Positions 11,014 to 18,215 of a stretch of 37,137 bases of DNA are shown here, piece after piece (positions within the stretch are counted from its first letter, which is position 1; every line of letters begins with the position of its first letter). Source of the DNA: Deltaproteobacteria bacterium (GTDB lineage: Bacteria > Myxococcota_A > Polyangia > DRWM01 > JAAZOP01). The DNA is taken from contig JACRCZ010000064.1 of assembly GCA_016218765.1 (NCBI GenBank), positions 1-37,137 of the forward strand. The letters are read 5' to 3'. Made by a program: the position numbers and the translations under genes. Below the pieces are notes generated by a model. It made no database searches. It worked only from the letters and a program-made list of their open reading frames with translations, and was not told where the DNA came from.

Positions 11014-12318
11014 GTGTCGAAACCGGGAGCGCCGGCGGACGTGGTGATCCTCGGAGCGGGGCTGGCGGGTCTCGCGACCGCGGCGCGGCTGCGGTCCGGC
11101 TACCGGCTGCTCGAGGCTTCCGATCGGGTCGGGGGGCTTTGCGCGACGGCGGTCGACGAGGGTTTCCGCTTCGACGTCACCGGTCACCTGTTCCACTCGC
11201 GCGACGCGGAGATCCGCGCCTGGATCGAGTCGATGCTCGGGCCGCGGCTGCTGCGGATCGAGCGCCGCTCGCGCATCTTCTCGCACGGGGTGTACACGCG
11301 GTTCCCGTTCCAGGCGAACACGTTCGGGCTGCCGCCGGCGGTGGCGTTCGAGTGCCTGAAGGGGTTCTTCGAGGCGTGGGACCGGCGGGACTCGTACGCC
11401 GGGCCGCCGCGCGACTTCGACGACTTCATCCGGCGCTACTTCGGCGACGGGATCGCGCGCCACTTCATGGTTCCGTACAACACGAAGCTGTGGGGCGTGG
11501 CGCCGAGGGAGATGTCGTCGGCCTGGACGGACCGTTTCGTGCCCAAGCCGTCGCGGGACGACGTGGTGGCGGGTGCGGTGGGCCTGAACGACCGGGAGCT
11601 GGGCTACAACGCGACCTTCCTCTACCCGCGCGGCGGGATCGGGGAGCTTCCGGAGGCGATCCACCGCCGGCTGGCGATTCCGGCGGAGCTGGGCACCGCG
11701 GTCCTGGGGATCGAAGTGCGCCGCCGGATCGCGCTGACGACGCGCGGTCCCGTGCCGTACCGGCGTCTGGTCACGACGATGCCGCTGCAGCGGCTGGGCC
11801 TGCTCTTGCGTGGGGCGCCGGCGTGGGTCGCCCGCGCGGCGTCCCGGCTGCGCTGCACCAGCCTGGCGTACCTGGACGTGGCGCTCGAGCGCCGGCCGGG
11901 CAACGACTACCACTGGTCCTACGTGCCGGAGGAGCGCTATCCCTTCTACCGCGTGGGGGCGTATTCGAACTTCTCGCCCGCGCTGGTCCCGCGCGGGAAG
12001 GGCTCGTTGTACGTCGAGCTGGCCTCGCGGCGTCCTTTCCGGCGGTCGCACCTGCCGGCGGTGGTGCGGGGGCTCCGGGAGCTGGGGCTCATCCGCCGCG
12101 AGGGCGACATCCGGTTCGTGCGGCCGCGGCGGATTCCGTTCGCGTACGTGGTGTACGATCACGCCTGGGAGAAGGCGCGCGCGCGATTGCACGCCTTCCT
12201 GGCGGAGAACGGCATCCTGTCCTGCGGCCGCTACGGCTCGTGGGAGTACTCGGCGATGGAGGACGCGCTGCTCGCGGGTCGCGACGCGGCGCGCTGGGCG
12301 AAGGAGGGCGAGGGATGA
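11014..12318 (+). CDS. UGM-like FAD flavoprotein
   Basis: This 434-residue flavoprotein belongs to the amine-oxidase / protoporphyrinogen-oxidase / UDP-galactopyranose-mutase group. The Rossmann dinucleotide motif is VVILGAGLAGLATA at residues 10-23, followed by EASDRVGGLCATAV, the FAD-contact motif of this family, and FDVTGHLFHS. A mid-region MVPYNTKLWGVAPREMSSAW resembles the YNTKIW-type segment found in UGM-like proteins of polysaccharide clusters. The C-terminal GRYGSWEYSAMEDALLAG is the usual second FAD-binding stretch. Its place ahead of a glycosyltransferase suggests a nucleotide-sugar or lipid-linked sugar substrate, but the reaction is not identifiable. GTG 11014 is 8 bases after a -10 box. 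Its stop overlaps the next start (ATGA). Confidence 0.85.
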   Translation: MSKPGAPADVVILGAGLAGLATAARLRSGYRLLEASDRVGGLCATAVDEGFRFDVTGHLFHSRDAEIRAWIESMLGPRLLRIERRSRIFSHGVYTRFPFQANTFGLPPAVAFECLKGFFEAWDRRDSYAGPPRDFDDFIRRYFGDGIARHFMVPYNTKLWGVAPREMSSAWTDRFVPKPSRDDVVAGAVGLNDRELGYNATFLYPRGGIGELPEAIHRRLAIPAELGTAVLGIEVRRRIALTTRGPVPYRRLVTTMPLQRLGLLLRGAPAWVARAASRLRCTSLAYLDVALERRPGNDYHWSYVPEERYPFYRVGAYSNFSPALVPRGKGSLYVELASRRPFRRSHLPAVVRGLRELGLIRREGDIRFVRPRRIPFAYVVYDHAWEKARARLHAFLAENGILSCGRYGSWEYSAMEDALLAGRDAARWAKEGEG

Positions 12319-13043
12319 ACGAACGGCAGGCGAGTCCGACGCCCCGGCTGTCGGTGGTGATTCCGGTCTTCAACGAGGAGGCGATCCTGCGCTCGGCGAT
12401 CGTCGAGCTCGTCGCGCGGCTGGACGAGACGAAGATCCCCTACGAGATCCTGATCGCGGAGAACGGCTCGCGGGACGGCACGGTGGCGATCGCCGCGGAG
12501 CTGGCCAAGCGGTATCCGCAGGTGCTGTACTCGAGTCTGGGCGAGCCCAACTACGGCAAGGCGCTGCGGCAGGGGATCCTGCGCGCGCGGGGCGAGTTCG
12601 TGATCTGCGAGGAGATCGACCTGTGCGACTCGGAGTTCCACCGCCGCTCCCTGGAGATCCTGGAGACCGGCGGCGCCGAGCTGGTCATCGGGTCGAAGCT
12701 GCTCGAGGGCGCCGAGGACAAGCGGCCGTTCATGCGGCACCTGGGCAGCATCGTGATCAACCAGATGCTGCGGGTCTCGCTGGGCTTCAAGGGCACCGAC
12801 ACCCACGGCCTCAAGGCCTTCCGCCGCCTCGCGCTGCTCGACGTCGTCCACGCCTGCCTGGCCGACCGCGACCTGTTCGCCAGCGAGCTGGTGATCCGGG
12901 CGGATCGGTCGGGGATCCGCAAGATCGAGATCCCGATCCGGGTCGTGGAGAAGCGCACGCCGTCGATCAACCTCTTCCGTCGCGTGCCGAACGTGATGAG
13001 CAACCTGGCGCGGTTGTTCTACGCCATCCGCATCCGGGGCTAG
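12315..13043 (+). CDS. Family 2 glycosyltransferase
   Basis: This 242-residue GT-A fold protein of the GT2/dolichol-phosphate-mannose-synthase-like group transfers sugar from a nucleotide donor. The N-terminal strand is LSVVIPVFNEEAIL, with the nucleotide-contact AENGSRDGT. The metal-binding region reads EEIDLCDSEFH in place of the usual DADLQ, as in some DPM-like enzymes. It has no C-terminal membrane helices, so it acts at the cytoplasmic face as a soluble or peripheral protein. It overlaps the flavoprotein gene by four bases (ATGA) and has AAGGAGGG upstream, so the two are translationally coupled. Confidence 0.92.
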   Translation: MNERQASPTPRLSVVIPVFNEEAILRSAIVELVARLDETKIPYEILIAENGSRDGTVAIAAELAKRYPQVLYSSLGEPNYGKALRQGILRARGEFVICEEIDLCDSEFHRRSLEILETGGAELVIGSKLLEGAEDKRPFMRHLGSIVINQMLRVSLGFKGTDTHGLKAFRRLALLDVVHACLADRDLFASELVIRADRSGIRKIEIPIRVVEKRTPSINLFRRVPNVMSNLARLFYAIRIRG

Positions 13044-13059
13044 GGGGGAAGGGGCGGGC

Positions 13060-14025
13060 ATGGGACCGAGTCGGCGGCTGGTGGCCTTGACGGTCGACCT
13101 GGACGAGATCGACTGCTACCGGGCGATCCACGGGCTGGCGGCGGGGGGCGGCGAGGCGCCGATTTACGACCGGGGCGTGCCGCGACTCGGCGAGCTGTTC
13201 GCGCGGGAGGGGGTGCGGGGGACGTTCTTTGCGGTCGGCCGGGACGCGCAGCGTCCGGAGCGGGCCGTGCGGCTGCGGGAGCTGGCCGGCGCCGGCCACG
13301 AGATTTCCAACCATTCGCTGTCGCACTACTACGACCTGGTGCGCCGTCCGCCGTCGGTGCTGGTGGCGGAGGTGTCCGGGGGGCGGGCGGCGATCCAGGA
13401 CGCGGTCGGCGTGGCGGCGGTCGGCTTCCGCGCGCCGGGCTACACGTTGTCGGCGGAGCTGGTCGAGGTGCTGGGCGACCTGGGCGTGGCCTACGACTCC
13501 TCGGTCCTCCCGTCGCCCGCGTACTTCGCCGCGCGGGCCGCGGCGATCGTGGTCAAGGCGCTGCGCGGCCGGCGCAGCCGGTCGTTGTTCGCCGGCTTCG
13601 AGATCAGCCTGGCGCCGCGCCGGCCGTACGTCCTGTCGTGGCCGCCGTTCGTGCGCGGGACCGAGCGGGTGGGCGACCGGGGCGGCGGGCTGCGGGAGCT
13701 GCCGATCGCGACGATTCCCTGGGCGCGCGTGCCCGTGCTGGGCACGACGATCGTCCTGGCCGGGGCCGCCAACGCCGTGCGCCTCTGCCGGCTGCTTTCG
13801 GGCGACTTCTTCGTCAACCTCGAGCTGCACGGCATCGACCTCTGCGCTCCGGACGACCCCGGCGTCGCGGCGCTGGGCGGCGCCCAGCCCGACGCGCGCC
13901 TGCCGCTGGCCCGCAAGACGGCCGCGCTCGAGGCGGTGATCCGGCACTTCCGCGGCGAAGGGGCGGAGTTCGTCACCCTGGCCGAGGCCGCGGAGCTGGC
14001 GTTCCAGAAGCCGCTCAAGGGCTGA
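13060..14025 (+). CDS. NodB-type polysaccharide deacetylase
   Basis: This 321-residue carbohydrate-esterase-4 (NodB) protein removes N- or O-acetyl groups from sugars. The NodB motifs are clear: TVDLDEID (Asp13 base and Asp15 metal ligand), NHSLSH (metal ligands His85 and His89), FRAPGY and YDSSVLPSP. A later segment SGDFFVNLELHGIDL carries the LxxH motif that closes the active site. There is no signal peptide, so it acts in the cytoplasm, probably on a lipid- or nucleotide-linked glycan as in the PIG-L/HpnK-like manner. It starts 16 bases after the glycosyltransferase, preceded by a GGGGGGAAGGGG purine run. The enzyme is longer than the minimal NodB domain. Confidence 0.92.
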   Translation: MGPSRRLVALTVDLDEIDCYRAIHGLAAGGGEAPIYDRGVPRLGELFAREGVRGTFFAVGRDAQRPERAVRLRELAGAGHEISNHSLSHYYDLVRRPPSVLVAEVSGGRAAIQDAVGVAAVGFRAPGYTLSAELVEVLGDLGVAYDSSVLPSPAYFAARAAAIVVKALRGRRSRSLFAGFEISLAPRRPYVLSWPPFVRGTERVGDRGGGLRELPIATIPWARVPVLGTTIVLAGAANAVRLCRLLSGDFFVNLELHGIDLCAPDDPGVAALGGAQPDARLPLARKTAALEAVIRHFRGEGAEFVTLAEAAELAFQKPLKG

Positions 14026-14027
14026 GC

Positions 14028-14053
14028 CCGGCCGGTAGCCAACCTCCGGCCGG
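14028..14053 (+). terminator. CCGGCCGG hairpin between deacetylase and epimerase
   Basis: CCGGCCGG (14028-14035) and an identical, hence self-complementary, copy at 14046-14053 form an 8-bp all-GC stem with a 10-base loop. There is no T-tract. It begins three bases after the deacetylase stop codon and spans the spacer of the putative epimerase promoter, so it could attenuate read-through or be an operator for that promoter. Confidence 0.4.
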
Positions 14054-14064
14054 TGTGGTAAGCA
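14036..14064 (+). promoter_or_regulatory. Putative leaderless promoter of epimerase gene
   Basis: TAGCCA (14036-14041), a 17-base spacer, and TAAGCA (14059-14064) lie seven bases before ATG 14072. No Shine-Dalgarno sequence is present. The -35 match is weak (4 of 6), but the geometry is the same as at 7262 and 10977. Confidence 0.35.
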
Positions 14065-14071
14065 CGGCCCC

Positions 14072-15031
14072 ATGCGCGTCGTCGTCACCGGCGGTGCCGG
14101 ATTCATCGGCTCGCACCTGGCCGAGCGGCTCGTGGCGCGGGGGCACGAGGTCGTCATCTACGATTCGTTCGCCAAGCAGTACGCGGAGGCGCTCAAGCGC
14201 CGCAACGTGGCCGCGGCGCTCGCGCTGCCGGGCTGCACGCTGATCGAAGGCGACATCCTGGAGGCGCAGCGCCTGGACTCCGCCTTCTCCGGCCACGCGG
14301 TCGATGTCGTGGTGCACCTGGCCGCGACGATCGGCACGCCGGCGTCGGCCTCCGTGAAGTCGATCGTCGAAGCCAACGTCCTGGGCACGCACAACGTGCT
14401 CGACGCCTGCCGCCGGCACAACACCGCACGGCTCGTCCTCGTCTCGTCCTCCGTCGTCTACGGCGCGGGCGCGTCGGGGCCGTGCCGGGAGCTCGACGCG
14501 ACCGACCGGCAGCTCAGCGTCTACGCGGCGACGAAGAAGATGGCCGAGACGCTGGCCTGGCTGGCGCACCACCAGCACGGCTTGAACGTCTGGGTCGTGC
14601 GGCCGTTCTCGGTGTACGGTCCCCGGCAGCGACCGGACCAGGTGCTCTACCGCTGTGCGCGGGCCGTGATGGCCGGCGAGCCGGCCGAGCTTCCCGGGGA
14701 CGGCTCGGCGACGCTCGACGCGATCTACATCGACGACGCGGTCGAGGCGATCGCCCTGGCGGCGGAGGCGGTGAAGGGGCACGAGGTCCTGAACGTCGGC
14801 ACGGGACGGGGAACGACGATGCGGGAGCTCGTGGCCCGGCTGGGCGTGGTGCTGGGCCTGTCGCCCGACGTCCGCCCCGGTCCGCCGGACCCGGCGCTGC
14901 CGGCGCACTCGGTCGCGGACACGGAGACCGCCCAGCGGCTGCTCGGGTGGCGGGCCGCGATCGACCTGGACGAGGGGTTGCGGCGTTTCGCGAATTGGGT
15001 GCGGGCCGAGGAGTTCGCGGACGAGGCGTAG
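14072..15031 (+). CDS. NAD-dependent nucleotide-sugar epimerase/dehydratase
   Basis: This is a 319-residue extended short-chain dehydrogenase. The NAD-binding motif VVVTGGAGFIGSHLAERL starts at residue 3, with HLAATIGTPASAS following. The catalytic set is SSSVVYG plus Tyr151-Lys155 in VYAATKK. VRPFSVYGPRQRPD and DAIYIDDAVEAIALA are typical of UDP-glucose/glucuronate 4-epimerases and related dehydratases. The ordinary substrate is a UDP- or dTDP-hexose; the exact one cannot be told. It lies in the glycan operon 46 bases after the deacetylase but may also have its own promoter. The stop is 12 bases before the SctV start. Confidence 0.92.
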   Translation: MRVVVTGGAGFIGSHLAERLVARGHEVVIYDSFAKQYAEALKRRNVAAALALPGCTLIEGDILEAQRLDSAFSGHAVDVVVHLAATIGTPASASVKSIVEANVLGTHNVLDACRRHNTARLVLVSSSVVYGAGASGPCRELDATDRQLSVYAATKKMAETLAWLAHHQHGLNVWVVRPFSVYGPRQRPDQVLYRCARAVMAGEPAELPGDGSATLDAIYIDDAVEAIALAAEAVKGHEVLNVGTGRGTTMRELVARLGVVLGLSPDVRPGPPDPALPAHSVADTETAQRLLGWRAAIDLDEGLRRFANWVRAEEFADEA

Positions 15032-15043
15032 GGGGCGCGCACC

Positions 15044-16963
15044 TTGAGCGTGACGGAAGGCGTGCAAGGCGGGGCGCTGCGGCGGTACGGCGACGTGGTG
15101 CTGGCGGCCATCGTCGTCGCGGTCGTCGCGATGATGATCCTGCCGCTGCCGACGCCGCTCCTGGACATCCTGCTCGCGACGAACATCTCGCTCGCGGTGC
15201 TGATCCTGCTGGTCACGCTGTACGTCTCGGACGCGCTGCGCATCGCCTCCTTTCCGACGATCCTGCTGCTCACGACGCTGTTCCGCCTGGCGCTCAACGT
15301 CTCCTCCACGCGGCTGATCCTGGGGCAGGCCTACGCGGGGGAGGTGATCAACGCCTTCGGCGACTTCGTGGTGGCGGGCAACGTCGCGGTCGGCGCGGTG
15401 ATCTTCCTCATCCTGACCCTGATCCAGTTCGTGGTCATCGCCAAGGGGGCGGAGCGCGTCGCGGAGGTCGCGGCGCGGTTCACGCTGGACGCGATGCCCG
15501 GCAAGCAGATGAGCATTGATGCCGACCTCCGCGCCGGGCTGGTGACCGCGGACGAGGCGCGGGCGCGGCGGGCCGCGCTGCAGCGCGAGAGCCAGTTCTA
15601 CGGCGCGATGGACGGCGCGATGAAGTTCGTCAAGGGAGACGCGATCGCCGGGATCGCGATCACCCTGATCAACATCGTCGCCGGGTTGGCCATCGGCGTC
15701 CTGCAGCTCGGGATGAGCGCCGGCGAGGCGATCGGCACGTACGCGCTCCTCACGATCGGCGACGGGCTGGTGTCGCAGATCCCCGCGCTGCTGCTCTCGA
15801 CCTCGGCCGGCTTCGTCGTGACGCGCGTGGCCGCGGAGGAGCCCGGGGGTAACCTGGGCGCCGACATCGGCCTGCAGATCGTGGGACAGCCCAAGGCGTT
15901 CCTCATCCTCTCCGCCCTGCTGCTCGGACTATCCGTCGTTCCCGGCCTGCCGTTCGGCCCCTTCGTGGTCCTCGCGCTCTTCGCGGGGCTGGCCGGCTGG
16001 CGCCTTCGGACCCGGGCGGAGCCCGGTCGCGGCGAACGTGCGCGCGCGGCGGACGAGCGTGCGGTCGGCCCGCCCGCGGTGGCGCCCGCGGCGCTCGAGC
16101 TGGGGGCGGACCTCGCGGCGCGGTTCGCCGCGGGCACGGTCGAGGGCGGGAAGCTGGCGGCGGCGCTGCGCGCGGTGCGCGAGGCGCTGACCGCGGAGAC
16201 GGGGGTGCCGCTGCCGGCGACGGTGGTACGGGCCGGCGCGGGGCTGCCGCCCGCGGGCTGCCGCATCGCGCTGTTCGAGGTGCCGTTCGGGAAATGGGAG
16301 GCGGGCTCCGGGACGGAGGCCGAAGTGCTGGCGGAGCGCGTGCGGGACGTGCTGCGGCGTCAGGCCGCGCAGTTCCTCGGGCACCAGGAGGTGCAGGACC
16401 TGCTCGACCGCCTGGAGGAGACGGCGCCGGCGCTGGTGCGGGCGGTGACGCCGAAGCCGGTGCCGTTGGAGCGGCTGGTGGCGGTGCTCAAGATCCTGGT
16501 CGAGGAGGGGGTTGCGATCCGGGACTTGCGGCGGGTGCTGGAGTCGGCGGTGTCGCACGCCGCGGAGAAGGACCCGTACGTCCTGGCGGAGCGGATCCGT
16601 GCGGACGGGAAGCGCGCGTTGACGGCGGCGCTGGCGGGCGACGCGCCGGCGCTGCGGGTGGTGCTGGTGGCGCCCGAGGTCGAGGACGTGTTGCGGGACG
16701 CGATCAAGGACCTGGGGGACGGTCCGCGGATGCTCATCGACCCGGAGACGGCGGAGGCGGTGATCCGCGCGGCGAAGGCGGCGGTGGACGCGCTGCCCGC
16801 CGACGGCCGGCCGCGCGTGGTGCTGACGCAGCCGGAGATCCGGCGGCACCTCTGGCGCCTGCTCGACCTGGACGTCCCCGACGTGCGGGTCGTTTCCTAC
16901 CGCGAGCTGGATCCCGGCGTGCGGCTGGAGCGCGCGGGGGTGATCGCGGTGGGCGGGGGGTAG
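15044..16963 (+). CDS. sctV: Type III export gate protein SctV/FlhA family
   Basis: This 639-residue FHIPEP-family membrane protein forms the nonameric export gate of type III secretion or flagellar export. The N-terminal half has about seven or eight membrane helices. The family signature RFTLDAMPGKQMSIDADLRAG is intact, followed by QFYGAMDGAMKFVKGDAIAG, which is closer to injectisome SctV (AMKFVKGD) than to FlhA (ASKFVRGD). The cytoplasmic half contains FLGHQEVQDLLDRLEE and PLERLVAVLKILVEEGVAIRDLR, the ring-building part, and is shorter than usual for either family. Start TTG 15044 follows AGGGGG by 8 bases; GTG 15050 is an alternative. It is the only secretion gene here: none of SctR, S, T, U, N or Q is in the window. 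Confidence 0.9.
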   Translation: MSVTEGVQGGALRRYGDVVLAAIVVAVVAMMILPLPTPLLDILLATNISLAVLILLVTLYVSDALRIASFPTILLLTTLFRLALNVSSTRLILGQAYAGEVINAFGDFVVAGNVAVGAVIFLILTLIQFVVIAKGAERVAEVAARFTLDAMPGKQMSIDADLRAGLVTADEARARRAALQRESQFYGAMDGAMKFVKGDAIAGIAITLINIVAGLAIGVLQLGMSAGEAIGTYALLTIGDGLVSQIPALLLSTSAGFVVTRVAAEEPGGNLGADIGLQIVGQPKAFLILSALLLGLSVVPGLPFGPFVVLALFAGLAGWRLRTRAEPGRGERARAADERAVGPPAVAPAALELGADLAARFAAGTVEGGKLAAALRAVREALTAETGVPLPATVVRAGAGLPPAGCRIALFEVPFGKWEAGSGTEAEVLAERVRDVLRRQAAQFLGHQEVQDLLDRLEETAPALVRAVTPKPVPLERLVAVLKILVEEGVAIRDLRRVLESAVSHAAEKDPYVLAERIRADGKRALTAALAGDAPALRVVLVAPEVEDVLRDAIKDLGDGPRMLIDPETAEAVIRAAKAAVDALPADGRPRVVLTQPEIRRHLWRLLDLDVPDVRVVSYRELDPGVRLERAGVIAVGGG

Positions 16964-16992
16964 GCAGGGCCGGACCGCGGGAGGTGGTGTTC

Positions 16993-18030
16993 ATGTACCA
17001 GACGGAGAGGGTGCTGCGGCGCGGGCTGCGCGTGCGCTATCCCGCGGCGGGAGGGCGGATCGTGCTGCGCACGGAGCTGGACTGGGACCGCGACGTCGAG
17101 CCCGTGTCGGTCTCCGACGACGGCACGTGCTTCACCTTCGCGCTCGAGGCGCGCCGGCCCTTCCTGCGTTTCAAGCCCTGCCTGCGGCGGGGCGCCGAAC
17201 TCCACTGGGCGGCGGGCCACGACATGCTGCTCATGATGACGCACGAGGGCGGTCGCGACGTGTACCCGGGCTTCTTCACGCCGGCGTCGGGGGCCTTCGC
17301 GCCGCTGCTCGAGATCGACTCGGCCATCCTCGGCCGCTGCCACAAGGTGCGCGTCTACCTGCCCTCCGGCTACGATGAGAACACGTTGCAGCGCCACCCG
17401 GTGCTGTACATGCAGGACGGCAAGAACCTCTTCTTCCCCGAGGAGTCCTTCGGCGGCCGCGAGTGGCAGGTCGACGAGTCGCTCGCGCTCCTCGACGGCA
17501 TGAACGCGCTCGACGAGCTTCTCGTCGTCGGGATCCATTCGGGCGATCGCATGCTCGACTACACGAAGCCCGGCTACGAGCCGTACGGGCGCTCGGTGGT
17601 CGAGGAGCTCAAGCCCGAGATCGACCGCCGGTTCCGCGTGCGCTCCGGGCGCGACGACACCGGGTTGATGGGCTCCTCGCTCGGCGGTGTCGTGTCGTTC
17701 TACATGGCGTGGCAGTGGCCCGAGGTCTTCGGCAACGCCGCCTGCCTCTCGAGCACGTTCTCGCACAAGGACGACCTCGTCGAGCGAGTCCTCTCGGAGC
17801 CGAGGCGTCCCTGCAAGTTCTACCTGGACAGCGGCTGGCCGGGCGACAACTTCGAGACGACGCTGGCGATGGCGCTGGCGCTGAGCCACGCGGGCTACGA
17901 GTACGGGCGCGACTTCCTGCACCTGGCGTTCCCGCTGGCCGGGCACGACGAGGGTGCGTGGGCCGAGCGGCTGCACGTGCCGCTGCAGCTCTTCTACGGG
18001 CGGCTCGGCACGGCGGCCCGGAGCGACTGA
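16993..18030 (+). CDS. Esterase-D/enterochelin-esterase-like hydrolase
   Basis: This is a 345-residue alpha/beta hydrolase of the PF00756 esterase group, often found as feruloyl or acetyl-xylan esterases and siderophore esterases. A beta-sandwich N-terminal domain of about 100 residues comes first (GLRVRYPAAGGRIVLRTELDW, carbohydrate-binding-like). The hydrolase domain follows: KVRVYLPSGYDEN, YMQDGKNLFFP, nucleophile Ser229 in GSSLGG, an acid in YLDSGWPGDN (Asp279 or Asp285) and His318 in GHDEGAW. No signal peptide is seen. Start ATG 16993 has GGGAGGTGG five bases upstream; the frame is open far upstream but only as a shadow of sctV. It lies 29 bases after sctV and closes the operon, perhaps deacylating the glycan made by its neighbours. 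Confidence 0.9.
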   Translation: MYQTERVLRRGLRVRYPAAGGRIVLRTELDWDRDVEPVSVSDDGTCFTFALEARRPFLRFKPCLRRGAELHWAAGHDMLLMMTHEGGRDVYPGFFTPASGAFAPLLEIDSAILGRCHKVRVYLPSGYDENTLQRHPVLYMQDGKNLFFPEESFGGREWQVDESLALLDGMNALDELLVVGIHSGDRMLDYTKPGYEPYGRSVVEELKPEIDRRFRVRSGRDDTGLMGSSLGGVVSFYMAWQWPEVFGNAACLSSTFSHKDDLVERVLSEPRRPCKFYLDSGWPGDNFETTLAMALALSHAGYEYGRDFLHLAFPLAGHDEGAWAERLHVPLQLFYGRLGTAARSD

Positions 18031-18089
18031 CGCGACGCGGCCTCGTCCGCCGCGCCTTGCGTTTCCTGAACGGCAATTCATTTTCTTGC

Positions 18090-18118
18090 TTGACTTCGGC
18101 CCGCCGACTTGCGGGAAT
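18090..18118 (+). promoter_or_regulatory. Possible promoter in an A/T-rich island
   Basis: The stretch 18074-18095 is the most A/T-rich short run in this region and ends in TTGACT (18090-18095). A 17-base spacing leads to GGGAAT (18113-18118), a poor -10 box. The acyl-CoA dehydrogenase starts at 18216, so an untranslated leader of about 90 bases would result. The 185-base gap holds nothing else that I recognise. Confidence 0.3.
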
Positions 18119-18215
18119 TGGCCCCGGGCGAGCGCGGGGGCGTTCCCACCGCCGGCGGGTCGCGACGGCCCGGCCGGGCCGGTGGTGCGTCCGCCGGCCG
18201 AAGGAGGCGAGGACC

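Noticed and set aside
16294..16992. Long N-terminal extension of the esterase
   Set aside because: It is an out-of-frame Gly/Arg/Ala reading of sctV; ATG 16993 has a strong ribosome site.
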